In this document: in pieces, positions 35,367 through 45,404 of the stretch
Layout of the letters: the number at the start of each line of letters is the position of its first letter
Numbering within the stretch: the first letter of the stretch is position 1
Source: Mycoplana azooxidifex
GTDB taxonomy: Bacteria; Pseudomonadota; Alphaproteobacteria; Rhizobiales; Rhizobiaceae
DNA length: 64,000 nt
Direction: 5' to 3'
NCBI RefSeq assembly: GCF_014196765.1
Contig: NZ_JACIEE010000007.1
Span: 248,001-312,000 of the forward strand
Position numbers and translations under genes: made by a program
Notes under the pieces: generated by a model
Told to the model about the DNA's origin: nothing
The model's database searches: none
The model's input: only the letters and a program-made list of their open reading frames with translations

Positions 35367-36184
35367 GGCGTGACCTTCCGGAAAGCGGCGACGGCAAGGG
35401 CGATGGCGGCGAGCGGCCAGAGGAGGAGCGAGGCGGCCGATTGCCAGAGCGGGATCGCCCCCGCCGCCCCGCCGATGCCGCCGGCGGCCGCGACTGCCTC
35501 GGCCGCCGAGAGATTGAAGACGCGGAAGGCATCGGCCGGATTGGCGAGCAGGGCCACCGGCAGCGCCTGCGTGGTGAAGGCCCCGCCGCCGTCGGTGACG
35601 ATCAGCGCCAGCAAGGCGAGATCGTAGAGGACCACCGCCACCAGCCAAAGGGCTATGGCCAGCCCCGCCGCCCCGGAAGGCCGCTTCGCCATCGAGGAGA
35701 GCGCATAACCCGCACCGAGAAAGGTCGCGCCGAGCAGGACCGAGGACCAGATCAGGCGCCAAAGCGACGCCAGGCCTTTGAGCGCGCCGGGATCGGACCC
35801 CACCGCCACCAGCGCTGCCGCGCCATAGCCGAGAGCGGCCGCAAGACCGAGGATGGCGAGATGCGCCAGAAGCTTGCCGAGCAGGATCTGCAGGCGCGAG
35901 ACCGGATAGGTGAGCAACAGCGGCAGCGTGCCGCGCTCCACCTCGCCCGCCACCGCATCGAAGCTCATCAGCAGCGCCAGGAGCGGCACCAGATAGACCG
36001 CAAGCGAAGTAAGCGAGGCGACCGTCACCGACAACCGGTCCACGCCGACATCACCGGTCGGCGCCGAGCCGGCGGCGGCCAGCACCAGCGCGAAGAGCAC
36101 CATCATGCCGGTGGCGATGGAGACCCAGCGGTTGCGGAGCGCGATGCGGAACTCGCAGACCGCAGTGGCAAGGATGCGGCTCAT
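35363..36184 (-). CDS. nosY: ABC transporter permease NosY
   Basis: A 273-residue integral membrane protein with about six TM helices (for example WVSIATGMMVLFALVLAAAG; SLAVYLVPLLALLMSFDAV). NosY forms the membrane part of the NosDFY complex that supplies sulfur or copper for the CuZ centre of N2O reductase. It overlaps both nosF and nosL by four bases. The EVERGTLPLLLTYP segment is the typical ABC-2 permease coupling region. Confidence 0.93.
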   Translation of the reverse strand: MSRILATAVCEFRIALRNRWVSIATGMMVLFALVLAAAGSAPTGDVGVDRLSVTVASLTSLAVYLVPLLALLMSFDAVAGEVERGTLPLLLTYPVSRLQILLGKLLAHLAILGLAAALGYGAAALVAVGSDPGALKGLASLWRLIWSSVLLGATFLGAGYALSSMAKRPSGAAGLAIALWLVAVVLYDLALLALIVTDGGGAFTTQALPVALLANPADAFRVFNLSAAEAVAAAGGIGGAAGAIPLWQSAASLLLWPLAAIALAVAAFRKVTP

Positions 36185-37107
36185 TGCCCGTCCCTCCGAC
36201 TGAAATGGCTGTAGATGTCCTCGAGGCTCGGCGGGATCACGTCGAGGTCGGCGACCGCCGACCCGAGCATGGTGATGCGGGCAAGGAGCGGCAGCTTTTC
36301 CGCCTGCCTGCAGGCGAGACGCAGGAGTCCGTCTCCGTCTTGCGAACCTTCGGGAAAAGCCGCCGCCAGCCGTGCTGCATATCCGGGCGCTGGGCGGACC
36401 AGAAGGCTGACGGGGAGTGCTGCGCGGGCGCGAAGATCCGCGAGCGTGCCTTCCGCCACCAGTTCCCCACCGGAAAGGATGAGGATGCGGTCGGTGCGGG
36501 CCTCCACCTCGGTCAGCACGTGGGAGGAGAGCAGGATTGCGGTTCCCTCGGCGGCAAGACCGTCGAGCAGGTCGTAGAAGTCGCGCCGCGACACCGGGTC
36601 GAGGCCGGACGTCGGCTCGTCCAGCACCAGGAGACGGGGACGGCCGATCAGCGTCTGGGCCAGCCCCACGCGCTGGCGCATGCCCTTGGAATAGGTGCCG
36701 ATCCGCCGCCGCGCGGCAGGGGTCAGGCCCACGCGCGCCAGTAGCTCCATGGCCTGGCGCGGATCTTCGCCCCGCAGCGAAAGATAGTGGCGGAGCTGCT
36801 CCTCGCCGGTGAGCGCCGGATGGAAGGCGACGTTTTCCGGCAGATAGGCAACGCGCGTCCGTGCTGCGGGCGAGCCGGGATGCGCGCCGCAGACCGAAAC
36901 CTCGCCGCTGTCGAACGGGATGAGGCCGAGGACGATCTTCATCATCGTCGATTTGCCCGCGCCGTTGTGGCCCAGCAATGCCGCGCGCTTTCCGGCCTCC
37001 AGCGTCAACGAGACCTGCTTCAGCGCCTCGACGGCCTGAATGCGCTGTCTTCCCGCACTTCCCGGAAATGCCTTAGTGAGCCGCGAGATCGTCAGGGTCG
37101 GTGTCAT
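36181..37107 (-). CDS. nosF: ABC ATPase NosF
   Basis: A 308-residue ABC ATPase: Walker A GHNGAGKST, signature YSKGMRQRVGLAQ and Walker B LLVLDEPTSGLDP. It energises NosDFY during maturation of the tetranuclear copper site. The start MTPTLTISRL is preceded by AAGGAAA; it lies inside the 3' end of nosD, giving a 35-base overlap. A longer frame upstream has no family-like residues. Confidence 0.93.
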   Translation of the reverse strand: MTPTLTISRLTKAFPGSAGRQRIQAVEALKQVSLTLEAGKRAALLGHNGAGKSTMMKIVLGLIPFDSGEVSVCGAHPGSPAARTRVAYLPENVAFHPALTGEEQLRHYLSLRGEDPRQAMELLARVGLTPAARRRIGTYSKGMRQRVGLAQTLIGRPRLLVLDEPTSGLDPVSRRDFYDLLDGLAAEGTAILLSSHVLTEVEARTDRILILSGGELVAEGTLADLRARAALPVSLLVRPAPGYAARLAAAFPEGSQDGDGLLRLACRQAEKLPLLARITMLGSAVADLDVIPPSLEDIYSHFSRRDGQ

Positions 37108-38401
37108 CGTTGTTTCCTTCGGTCCAACGGCCGGCGGCCTCGGCCTCATGGGCGAGGATTTCAGGCGGGACGGATATCGTCAGGGGGCGCATCAGCGGCG
37201 CGCTGTCGCGCACGCCTCCGGGCAGCGTTGCGGGAAAGTCCCGCTGGCTCCAGCGCACGAGTTGCACGGCGGGCGAGCCGATCAGCAGACTTGCTGCCGG
37301 CTGCGACCAGAGGATCTGGTCCATCAGGTCGTTGGGGCGGTAGAAGCTGTCGGCGATGCCGTCGCCGTTGAGGTCGAAGGCCGGGTGGTCGGACCAGAAA
37401 TTACCCCTGCCCTCATGGCTCCATTCCATGTTGCGGGTGCCGACATATCTCACCTGCTCGCGATTGGCGATGAAGGCATTGCCGGTCAAGACGTTCTTCT
37501 CCGAGCCGGCGGTGAAATGAATGCCGATGCCGCAGCCTTCGAAACGGTTGTCCCAGATGAGATTCTTGTGGGCATTGTAGATGAAGAGGCATTTCTTCGT
37601 GCCCCCTCGCACCAGGTTGCCGGTGACGTCGGCGTTGTTGGCATAGTTCAGCATCAGCCCGTGCTCGCGGTCGCCGAGGCTGAGATTGTTCAGGATCTTC
37701 GCCCGGTTGGAGAACATGATGGCGAAGCCAAGATGGTTCCCGATCGAGACATTGCCGGAGACCTCGGTGTTGCGTGTGTACATGAAGTGCACGGCAAAGC
37801 GCAGGTCGCGCATGACGTTGCCGCGGTAGACGCTGTCGGCACTGGCATTGGAAAAGATACCGTCGCGGCCGTAGCGGATGACATTGCCTTCCAGCAGCGT
37901 GCCGGGACTGTTCCAGACATAGATGCCGTTGCCGCGTTCGTTCATGCGCGGGCTGTTCGTGCCGACGATCTCGTTTGCTACGACAGCGGCGTCGCGGCCG
38001 CCATGCACGTCGATGCCGTGCATGTTGCCGGTGACGAGCAGCCCCTCGATGCGGGCGCGGTCGGCGCCCTGAAGGATTTTCACGCCTGCGTCGAGTTCCT
38101 GGTTCACGCGGCCCGACCCGGTGACGGTAAAGCCCGTCAAGGTCACGTCCGGTGCGGAAATCGTCACCACGCTGCCGAGGCCCTGCCCGTCCACCACTGC
38201 CCCGCGCGGGCCGGTGATGGCGAGCGGCCGGTCGACGGTGACGGGGCCGGCATAGGCCCCGTCACTCAGTTTCAGCACATCGCCGGGTTCAGCCCCGGCG
38301 ACGGCAGCCGCGAGGCTGCCCTCTCCCGGCATGACCTCGCGCTCCGCCGCGGCAAGCGGCGAGGCGAGAAGAAGGCCGATCAAAAGGGCGAGCAGGCGCA
38401 T
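37073..38401 (-). CDS. nosD: Periplasmic copper-site maturation protein NosD
   Basis: A 442-residue secreted parallel beta-helix protein. The Sec signal (MRLLALLIGLLLASPLAAAE) is followed by repeated CASH/PbH1-type strands (GIDVHGGRDAAVVANEIVGT; EVSGNVSIGNHLGFAI). It works with NosF and NosY to build the CuZ centre of N2O reductase. It starts three bases after the nosZ stop, in the canonical order Z-D-F-Y-L-X. Full length; no frame defect. Confidence 0.94.
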   Translation of the reverse strand: MRLLALLIGLLLASPLAAAEREVMPGEGSLAAAVAGAEPGDVLKLSDGAYAGPVTVDRPLAITGPRGAVVDGQGLGSVVTISAPDVTLTGFTVTGSGRVNQELDAGVKILQGADRARIEGLLVTGNMHGIDVHGGRDAAVVANEIVGTNSPRMNERGNGIYVWNSPGTLLEGNVIRYGRDGIFSNASADSVYRGNVMRDLRFAVHFMYTRNTEVSGNVSIGNHLGFAIMFSNRAKILNNLSLGDREHGLMLNYANNADVTGNLVRGGTKKCLFIYNAHKNLIWDNRFEGCGIGIHFTAGSEKNVLTGNAFIANREQVRYVGTRNMEWSHEGRGNFWSDHPAFDLNGDGIADSFYRPNDLMDQILWSQPAASLLIGSPAVQLVRWSQRDFPATLPGGVRDSAPLMRPLTISVPPEILAHEAEAAGRWTEGNNDDTDPDDLAAH

Positions 38402-38404
38402 GGA

Positions 38405-40328
38405 TCAGGCGTCCTTCGGTTCCACGAACATGCGGCCGCGCATTTCCATGTGCAGGGCATGGCAGAACCACTGGCAATAGTACCAGTAGACACCGGGATT
38501 GGCCGCGACGAAGGTGACCGAGCTCGTCTGCTGCGGCCCGATCTCCATCGCCACGCCATGGTTGCCCATGGTGAAGCCGTGCGTCAGGTCGTCGATCTCG
38601 TCGAGGTTGGTGACGATCACCGTGACCTCGTCGCCTTCCTTCACCGTGAAGCTCTCGTGGCTGAAGCTCGGCGCGACCGAGGTCATGTAGACCCGCACCT
38701 TGTTGCCATCGCGGATCACGGCATCGGCCCACTCGTCGATATTGACGCCATCGGCCTCGGCCTGCTTGCGCGTTTCGGCCCAGAGCGGATCGTTCCGGTC
38801 CCAAACCGAGCGGATGTTCGGCAGGATCGAGGGGGCGACGGCGATCGCGTCATGCGGCTCGGCGAAATTCGGACCGTCATGCACCAGCACCATCTTGTCG
38901 CCCGAAATGTCGATGAGCTGATCGTTTTCCGGCTTCAGCGGACCGACGTTCAGAAACCGGTCCTTGGAGAACTTGCACAGGCACACCAGCCAGTCATTGG
39001 AGGCGTCCAGCGTCTCGCCCATTACCGTCTTCAGGTGGCCGGGCTGGTACTGGACGTCCAGCTTGTCCTTGATCGGGTTGATCTTTTCGCCGGCATAGGC
39101 GCGGATGGCCTCGTCGATGTTCCACTTCACCACCTGGCTGTCGAGGAACAGCGACGTGTAGGCGTTGCCGCGCCCGTCGAAGGCAGTGTGCAGCGGGCCG
39201 AGGCCCAGTTCCGGCTCCGCCACCACGGCGCTGCGCGGTTCGGCATCGTCGTAGAACAGGGCGTCGAACTTCGTCACGTCCAGCACGGTGACGGTGGGCG
39301 AAAGCTTGCCGGCGATGCACAGGTGCTTCTTGTCCGGCGCCATGTTGCAGCCGTGCGGGTTGTTGGCGATCGGGATGTAGCGGGTGAAGAGGGACTTGGC
39401 CTCCTTGCGGCCGTCCAGCACCTTGACGCCGTTGATCTCCTCATACTGTCCCGCTGCGATGGCCTTCTCGATCTCGGCGATGTTGAAGACGACGACGTGG
39501 TCCATCTCGGACTTGGTCATCTCACAGCGTCATCCCCATTTCGGAGTTGTAGCTGGTCGAAAACGCCCACTTGCCCTCGTAGTCGGCTTCGCAATTGTCG
39601 AGATTGCCCGAAACCCTCACCTGCCAGGCCACGTCCCACTTATCGGCATCGACGGCGGTGAAGATGTTCACGTAGGTCGACACGTCCTTCATGGTCGAGC
39701 CGTCATTGGCGAGCGGCGCCTCGTCCTCGCCGTTGCAGAACACGTAGTTCGAACGCGGCCATTTCTGCGGGCGCATGCCGTGGATTCCCTTGGCATTGGG
39801 AATTTCCAGGATGGCGTCGGTCTTCATCACGTCGCAACGCACGCGCCCCACGCGAGTGTTGGCCTTGTCGTTCATGAACAGGAAGCGACCGTCGTACTTG
39901 CCCTCGGTGAAGGACATGTGGACGTGGTGCAGGTCGCCGTTGTCGTGAATCTTCTTGCCGTTGGCGGCAAGCTGCTTCTTCGTCTTCTCCGACATTGTCC
40001 GCTGGTGGATGCGGATCGATTCGTTGGTCTGCCCCCAGCCGGTGGCCGAGCAACGGTTGAACACCGGCACCCGCATTAGTTCGCGCATCGAGGGAATGCC
40101 GAGGATGCGCATCTCGCCGGTCTGGCCCGAGGACCAGAAGCCGTAGTAGTCGTCCAGCTTGCCGGGCGAGACCGAACCGTCGCCCCCGGCTGCACGGGCC
40201 GGCGTGGCCAGGCCCGCAGCGCCGAGGCCGAGTGCCGCCGGCCCCATCGTGCCGGCCAGAACGGCAGTGCCTGCCGTGGCGCTGAAGAGAGCACGCCGGC
40301 TCAGCCCCTTGTTGTCCTTCGATTCCAT
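38405..40328 (-). pseudogene. nosZ: Nitrous oxide reductase NosZ, interrupted by a frameshift
   Basis: NosZ reduces N2O to N2 in the periplasm. The Tat signal ([13 protein letters not shown]) and the first ~268 residues, including the CuZ His pair in DLHHVHMS, end at a TGA (39522-39524) right after YNSEMGMTL. The protein then resumes in another frame at [13 protein letters not shown] and continues to the CuA site ([21 protein letters not shown]). Families read MTL-x-EMT here, so one base is extra or two are missing. TGAGATG would allow re-initiation, but the second chain would lack a Tat signal. Both halves are otherwise well conserved, so the lesion is recent or a sequencing error. Confidence 0.85.
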
Positions 40329-40347
40329 GATCGGGTTCCTTCCTTTG

Positions 40348-42504
40348 TTAAACCTTGGCTGCAGGTTGGTGGATCGGGGCGCCGCCAGGGCTCGCCGCCA
40401 GCTTTGCGCGCGATTTCATCTTCTTCATCACGACGGGGCAGACGGTTTCGGACTGGTAGAGCACCTGGCAGTGCAGACAGTTGATGCACTCGTTCGGATT
40501 GATCTCGCCGGTGCGGTGGATCGCCTGCACCGGGCACTGGTTGGAGCAGGTCTGGCAGGGGTTTCCGCATTCGTGGTAGCGCTTGAGCCAGTCGAACATG
40601 CGGATGCGCGCGGGGATCGCGAGCGCGGCGCCCAGCGGGCAGAGGTAGCGGCAATAGAACCGCTCGACGAAGAGCCCGGCGACCAGCAGGGCTACGGCAT
40701 AGGCCACGAACGGCCAGGCGCGGATGAACTTCAGGATGATCGCCGTCTTGAACGGCTCGATCTCGGCCAGGTGCTCGGCCTGCTCGACGCTGATCAGGGA
40801 GGTCCCGAAGAGACCGAGGAAAATCATGTACTTGATCGGCCAGAGCCGCTCGTGCAGGCCCCAGGGCAGCGTCCATTGCGGGATGCGCAGCTTGCGCGCG
40901 ATCTGGTTGGTCAGTTCCTGCAGGGCACCGAAGGGGCAGAGCCAGCCGCAATAGGCTCCCCGCCCCCAGAACAGAAGCGCGGCGGCGACGGCGAACCACA
41001 GGATGAAGGTCAGCGGATCGAGCAGGAACGCCTGCCAGCTGAAGCCGTTCACGAAGCTGCCGAACAATGCCATCAGGTTGACGACGGAGAGCTGCGCATT
41101 GGCGTACCAGCCGAGGAAGACCAGCGTCGCCGTCAGGAAGGACATGCGGAAGATAGTGAAGCCCCGCGCGCTCCTGACCGCATAGCTCTGGAAGAAGAAT
41201 ACCCCCGTCAATACGACAAGCATGGACGCCAGAACCGCGATCTTCAGCTTCGAGTCCTGCCAGATGCGCCGCCACAAGTCGGTCTGCGCGGTCCCTTCGT
41301 CGCGCTCGGCGACGGCCGCGACCTCCTTAGCCGGCGAAGCGACGGCACGCAGGTATTTCTGCGGCAGCTGGTAGGCGAGATCGAATGTGTGGAAGACCTT
41401 CTCGATCGGCCCGACCTCGCGATGCGCCAGAAGCTGGATGCGGAAGGGCTTTGTCGGATCGAAGCCGAGGCCGGCGGGAATGCGGAACAGGTCCATCTCG
41501 GAGAATTCCGGCGCGCCGGCAAGGGCGATGCCCCCGAGGCGGCGATGGTCGCGGTCGCGGAAGCGCACGGAAACATCGTCCTGGATCAGCACGATGCGGT
41601 CGAAGATGCCGCCGCGCACATAGCCGGACCCCTTGAAGGAATAGAGACCGCGTCCAAACAGGGCGATGGCGTTATCGCCCTCACCCAGCCAACCGCGCAG
41701 GTTGGCGTCCCCGGCCTTGCCGAGCACCGCTGCGCCAATGGAGGGCACCGAGACCAGCGCCGCCTGCATGTCGATGAAGGTGGTTTGCGGCGCTTCCGCA
41801 ATGGCGCGCTCGCGGGTGCGCTCGTCCGGATGGTCGGCGAAAGCGGCATTGACCTGCGCCACATCGAGCGACAGCCGGCGCAACGTACCGTCACCGTCCG
41901 CCTCGGCCCAGTCGGCCGGCGCGGCGGCGGCAGGATTGACCTCGAAACGAGGGCCGGCATTGTCCGTTTCCGGAGCCAGTCCGCCAAGACCGAGCGCTCG
42001 TGCGACCTTCAGCCCGGAACGGACGATCGAATCGTCGATCACCATCACCGTCACCGTCGCGCCCGAGATGATATCCACCTCATGCGCTGTGCCACCGGAC
42101 TTCGCCTCTGCGAGGAGATCGAGGCCGGCATAGCCGGCGACCAGCGCCTTGACCTTTGCCTCCGGAATACCGATCAGGACGATGGGCTCGGAGTGCTTGA
42201 CCAGCCGGACACCGACGATCTTCGCATCCGGATCCACCGCCACGAGCGTATGGATCGGCTTGCCGGAATAGCCGGTCGTTCCCACGAAATCCGAGGTCAT
42301 GAAGACCCAGGCCGCCGTCTTTCCACCCTTCAGCACCGGGGCCACCGCCAGATCGTCGCGCACCGGGCCGAAACCTTCGGCGCCCGGCACGATATCCGAG
42401 GCGGTCACGGTGGGCAGATACTCCTGCAGCACGGTGCGCGCGCTGGCGGACGCCGTGAAGCACAGGCTTGCGCAGAGCAGAAGGAAGAGGCGGACAAGCT
42501 TCAT
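40348..42504 (-). CDS. nosR: NosR, membrane electron donor/regulator for N2O reductase
   Basis: A 718-residue membrane flavo-iron-sulfur protein. A Sec signal is followed by the periplasmic FMN-binding domain with SGATVT (covalent FMN Thr). Several TM helices follow, with two CxxxCP motifs ([18 protein letters not shown]), and then polyferredoxin cysteines ([30 protein letters not shown]). The start ATG was chosen because it overlaps a 61-codon leader ORF as ATGA; an upstream TTG is possible. First full gene of the nos operon, 19 bases before nosZ. Confidence 0.93.
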   Translation of the reverse strand: MKLVRLFLLLCASLCFTASASARTVLQEYLPTVTASDIVPGAEGFGPVRDDLAVAPVLKGGKTAAWVFMTSDFVGTTGYSGKPIHTLVAVDPDAKIVGVRLVKHSEPIVLIGIPEAKVKALVAGYAGLDLLAEAKSGGTAHEVDIISGATVTVMVIDDSIVRSGLKVARALGLGGLAPETDNAGPRFEVNPAAAAPADWAEADGDGTLRRLSLDVAQVNAAFADHPDERTRERAIAEAPQTTFIDMQAALVSVPSIGAAVLGKAGDANLRGWLGEGDNAIALFGRGLYSFKGSGYVRGGIFDRIVLIQDDVSVRFRDRDHRRLGGIALAGAPEFSEMDLFRIPAGLGFDPTKPFRIQLLAHREVGPIEKVFHTFDLAYQLPQKYLRAVASPAKEVAAVAERDEGTAQTDLWRRIWQDSKLKIAVLASMLVVLTGVFFFQSYAVRSARGFTIFRMSFLTATLVFLGWYANAQLSVVNLMALFGSFVNGFSWQAFLLDPLTFILWFAVAAALLFWGRGAYCGWLCPFGALQELTNQIARKLRIPQWTLPWGLHERLWPIKYMIFLGLFGTSLISVEQAEHLAEIEPFKTAIILKFIRAWPFVAYAVALLVAGLFVERFYCRYLCPLGAALAIPARIRMFDWLKRYHECGNPCQTCSNQCPVQAIHRTGEINPNECINCLHCQVLYQSETVCPVVMKKMKSRAKLAASPGGAPIHQPAAKV

Positions 42505-42686
42505 TGCAGGACGTTCCCGCAAATCGCCGCCGGAACATTGGAGCGCCTGCGCGACGGGCGGGGCGCCGACAGGAGAGGCTGCCTGATCCTGAACGGCACC
42601 GCCACGCTGCGATCGGAAAAAGCACCGCGCAACAGGCCCAGGCCACTGCCGATTCCAAGATACCGAGAGAATTCCCTACCCGTCAT
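42501..42686 (-). CDS. 61-codon leader ORF before nosR, copy of the HutW N-terminus
   Basis: The predicted peptide MTGREFSRYLGIGSG... LRGAFSDRSVAVPF lines up without gaps with the HutW N-terminus MMGGEFSRYFANGNG... LRDAFSRRSAVMPF for ~40 residues, then diverges into an Arg/Pro-rich tail. The DNA match continues upstream to the FNR-type box, with identical spacing (85 bases from box to ATG). Its TGA overlaps the nosR ATG as ATGA, so it is placed to couple translation of nosR. It lacks the radical-SAM cysteines. It could be a decayed fragment captured with its promoter, or a functioning leader; translation is not shown. Confidence 0.55.
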   Translation of the reverse strand: MTGREFSRYLGIGSGLGLLRGAFSDRSVAVPFRIRQPLLSAPRPSRRRSNVPAAICGNVLQ

Positions 42687-42771
42687 AGCCCCGCCGGCCC
42701 TCTCCAATTTCGCGACCAATTCGTGGCCGGAAACTACCGAGGCGAAACCGGGGTGGGTTGCGCGAGATCAA
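42572..42771 (-). repeat. Duplicated FNR promoter plus HutW 5' coding segment (nosR copy)
   Basis: These 200 bases, read on the minus strand, align ungapped with 45964-46163 on the plus strand. The common order is FNR-type box, a -10-like region around TAG, the ATG, and the first ~40 codons ending near CAGGCAGCCTCTCC. Confidence 0.8.
42758..42771 (-). promoter_or_regulatory. FNR/NnrR-type box upstream of nosR
   Basis: Read on the minus strand, TTGATCTCGCGCAA keeps TTG-N8-CAA and a full TTGAT first half. It lies 85 bases before the leader ATG and 267 before nosR. FNR/NnrR/Dnr-type control of nosR is well established in other bacteria. Confidence 0.65.
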
Positions 42772-42982
42772 ATACTGGGAAAGTTTCGTCGCGTGTCTTG
42801 CCTACGGGGTATCGGCCGCGGAGCTGTCCTGGACCGCAAGGTGCTCGTATCAGCCGGGCCTTGAGCGTTCTTATCGATCTCGATTGTCGCACCGCGCGCC
42901 ATGCGACAATTGCGCCCAGGCCGCGCTTGCGGGACTGAGCGTAGCCTCGATAAGGCCGATCCTGAACAAGTTGGCCGTCACA

Positions 42983-44593
42983 TCATGGCCGCACCTCGAT
43001 TGCTTCCTGCAGGCGCAGGAGTTCAAAGTCGCCGATCAGGACGTCGATGCGCACCTGCCATTGACCGGCCAGGGGGATGATGACGTCCGAAGCCCGCCAG
43101 GTTCCGTCCGTCTGCAATTCGGCTTTCCTGCGCATCGGTTCGACGCCCGCCTGCGCGTTCGACAAGACGAACGTGACTTCCTTGGCATCGAGCGGGCTGA
43201 AGTGGGAGGAAAGGATGACGGCCGAGATTTCGACCGGCCCGGCACGGCCCGGAGCGACCGTGACCTCCGCCATCGCCTTGTCGGAATGGATGTGGATCGT
43301 GGCCGGCTGCGCGGCCGCGACGACAAGCGCACGCGGCGGCGGCGTGAACCGCCACGCCGAGGCGACCGCGAAAATCGCAACGACGATCAGGGCCTCGACG
43401 ACGATCGCGCGGAAGAGCCGACGCACGGCCTTCCGATCTCCCTGCGCAGCCGGCCCGGTGAGCTTCCAGCGGTTGACGGCGACGAGGCCGAAAAGAACCG
43501 CAAGCAATCCGATCTTCGCCAGAAGCACGTTGCCGTAGGCGGTCGAAAGGAGTGCGGCAGGGTCGCGAACCTGGATGGCGGCCAGCAGCAGGCCGGCCAA
43601 TGCGAGAAGGGCGACGCAAAGCGGGATCAGCCGGGAAAAGCGGCCGAGCGCGTGCCCACCGGCGTCCCCGTCGCGTCGCAGGGCGGACGCCAGCGGCAGA
43701 AGGGCGCCGACCCAGATCGCGATCGTCACCGCATGAACGAACACCGCCGGTCGCGTCAGCCATTGCGGAGCAGCGGCGCTCGCGTGTCCGCTCAAGGCCA
43801 GTGCAGCGCTCCCGGCGACGAGCGCGACAAGGGATGCTGTGCGGTTCAGCACCGCCGAGCCGGAGCGCCCCGCGACGACGGCAAGACAGAAGGCCGCCGA
43901 CAGGACCGCGACGGTCGGGCCGAAGCTTGTCGCGAAGCCGGCCTTCCACACGGCCGGATCGAAGAGGCCGGCGAGCGGCGCGCCGAGGGCATCGAGGCCC
44001 TGCAGGCTGAGGGAAAGGATAGTCGCGACGAGGCCGAGCAACGTTGCCGTCCCGACGAGCCGGGGACCACCGCCTTTACAGGGGATCAGCCAGCGCGTGG
44101 CGAAGACGCCGCCGATACCGAAGAAAAGACCGACATACATCGCGACCTTGGCAAGCCACAGCGCGGAGCGCACCGGCCAATCGATCGCCTCTGTTCCCGC
44201 CTGCGGCGCGCTGCCTGGCGCGCCGATCGAAAAGATCGTCGACCCCGCGACAGGATGCCCGTCCTCCGACACGACGCGCCAGGTCAGCACATGGGTTCCC
44301 GGCCCGAGACCGTCGGGCGTCGGGATCTCCAGCGTGGTGTCGCGAAGGACGAACTCGTCGAGCGACCTCGCCTGCCCGTCAGGCAGGAGGAGCTTCAGCA
44401 CCAGCGGCGAAACCGGCTCGCTGAAGGACAGGTACAGGATTTTCGGCGGTGCGCCCACGACCGCCCCGTCCGGCGGAACCGCCCCCGTCAGCGACGCATG
44501 CGCCATCGCCATCCCGGTCAGGCAGCACCAGAGGATGCCGGCCAGGAATGCCAGGACGCCGGGTCGACCAAAGCTGCGTTTGCGCACGAGCAC
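42983..44593 (-). CDS. Copper resistance CopC-CopD fusion protein
   Basis: A 536-residue protein. The signal peptide is followed by a CopC-like domain whose mature N-terminus would be His (AMA then HASLTGAVPPDG), the known Cu(II) ligand, with a second His in EDGHPVAGS. A CopD-type eight-TM domain (ALWLAKVAMYVGLFFGIGG; HAVTIAIWVGALLPLASAL) and a C-terminal YtkA-like periplasmic domain (~residues 440-536) follow. The GTG start was chosen behind CGGAG. It probably brings copper across the inner membrane. It lies next to nos, whose NosZ needs copper. Confidence 0.85.
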   Translation of the reverse strand: MLVRKRSFGRPGVLAFLAGILWCCLTGMAMAHASLTGAVPPDGAVVGAPPKILYLSFSEPVSPLVLKLLLPDGQARSLDEFVLRDTTLEIPTPDGLGPGTHVLTWRVVSEDGHPVAGSTIFSIGAPGSAPQAGTEAIDWPVRSALWLAKVAMYVGLFFGIGGVFATRWLIPCKGGGPRLVGTATLLGLVATILSLSLQGLDALGAPLAGLFDPAVWKAGFATSFGPTVAVLSAAFCLAVVAGRSGSAVLNRTASLVALVAGSAALALSGHASAAAPQWLTRPAVFVHAVTIAIWVGALLPLASALRRDGDAGGHALGRFSRLIPLCVALLALAGLLLAAIQVRDPAALLSTAYGNVLLAKIGLLAVLFGLVAVNRWKLTGPAAQGDRKAVRRLFRAIVVEALIVVAIFAVASAWRFTPPPRALVVAAAQPATIHIHSDKAMAEVTVAPGRAGPVEISAVILSSHFSPLDAKEVTFVLSNAQAGVEPMRRKAELQTDGTWRASDVIIPLAGQWQVRIDVLIGDFELLRLQEAIEVRP

Positions 44594-44652
44594 GAACAAT
44601 CTCCGAATGACAGGAATGGCCGGCGCCCAGAATAGCGCCGGCCGACTGGATG

Positions 44653-45183
44653 TTAGTGACCGGCCACAGCCTCGATCAGCTTTACGCCCGGTGCGGGAAG
44701 CTCGAGATCGTCCGCCGACTGGCCTTCGGCCGGAATCTCGATCCAGCGCTCGGCCATGCCGTCCGGGCATTCCTGCACGACCGGGAAATGAAGCGTTTCG
44801 CCCGCCTTCAGATCCTTCGTCAGATAGGCCCGAAGCACGAACTCGTCATATTCGTCGTCGGCGAGGTTGCCGCCACTCCAGACGACCTCCTTCACCCCTT
44901 CGCTGGTCGGCGTGCCGTAGTAGTCATAGGAATTCGCGTAAGCGCCCTTGACCTTCTCCAGCGTCCAGCCAGCCTTCGGCTGCGGCTTGACCGCGATCAC
45001 GCCTTCGGGGATCTGCACGCGCACCGTGAGCGTCGGCTTGCCTTCGCACCCGTGCGGCACCTGGAAGATCGCCCGGTATGTCGAACCGACCGGCGCTTCC
45101 TTCAGTTGCAGCGAAACATGGGCGAAGGCAGTTCCCGCGCCGAGCGCGAGGGCGGCAACGGTGGCAAATGTTCTCTTAAACAT
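44653..45183 (-). CDS. YcnI-like copper-binding protein (DUF1775)
   Basis: A 176-residue secreted protein: a signal peptide ending AFA leaves His at the mature N-terminus (HVSLQLKEAP), and GWTLEK supplies the Trp of the family's mono-His brace copper site. The C-terminus is short with no membrane anchor. It is encoded 59 bases upstream of the CopCD fusion on the same strand, the standard YcnI-YcnJ pairing for copper acquisition. The start at MFKRTFATVA gives a normal signal peptide. Confidence 0.85.
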   Translation of the reverse strand: MFKRTFATVAALALGAGTAFAHVSLQLKEAPVGSTYRAIFQVPHGCEGKPTLTVRVQIPEGVIAVKPQPKAGWTLEKVKGAYANSYDYYGTPTSEGVKEVVWSGGNLADDEYDEFVLRAYLTKDLKAGETLHFPVVQECPDGMAERWIEIPAEGQSADDLELPAPGVKLIEAVAGH

Positions 45184-45404
45184 GGTCAGTCTCCAATGGA
45201 GCCGGTCATCCTGCCGGCAAGGTTCGGAATGGGAAAAGCAAAGTGATTGCGGGATCGCGGGGCGCTGCATGGCGCGGTCGGCGACAGGTCAGATGGCGCT
45301 CGGGGTGGGAGGAAGCCCTGCGGCTGCCGCCTTCCCCGCCTGCAGACGCAGTCGTGCGGGGGACCATCGTGTCATGTCGGTCGAATCAAGTGCCGGCCCG
45401 GCGA

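Noticed and set aside
38405-40328. Treating the two nosZ halves as two separate natural genes
   Set aside because: The halves join exactly at a point where the family is continuous and the second half has no export signal, so a frame lesion is the better explanation.
37040-42864. Very long plus-strand open frames opposite nosD, nosZ and nosR
   Set aside because: They are antisense shadows of well-conserved nos genes in high-GC DNA.
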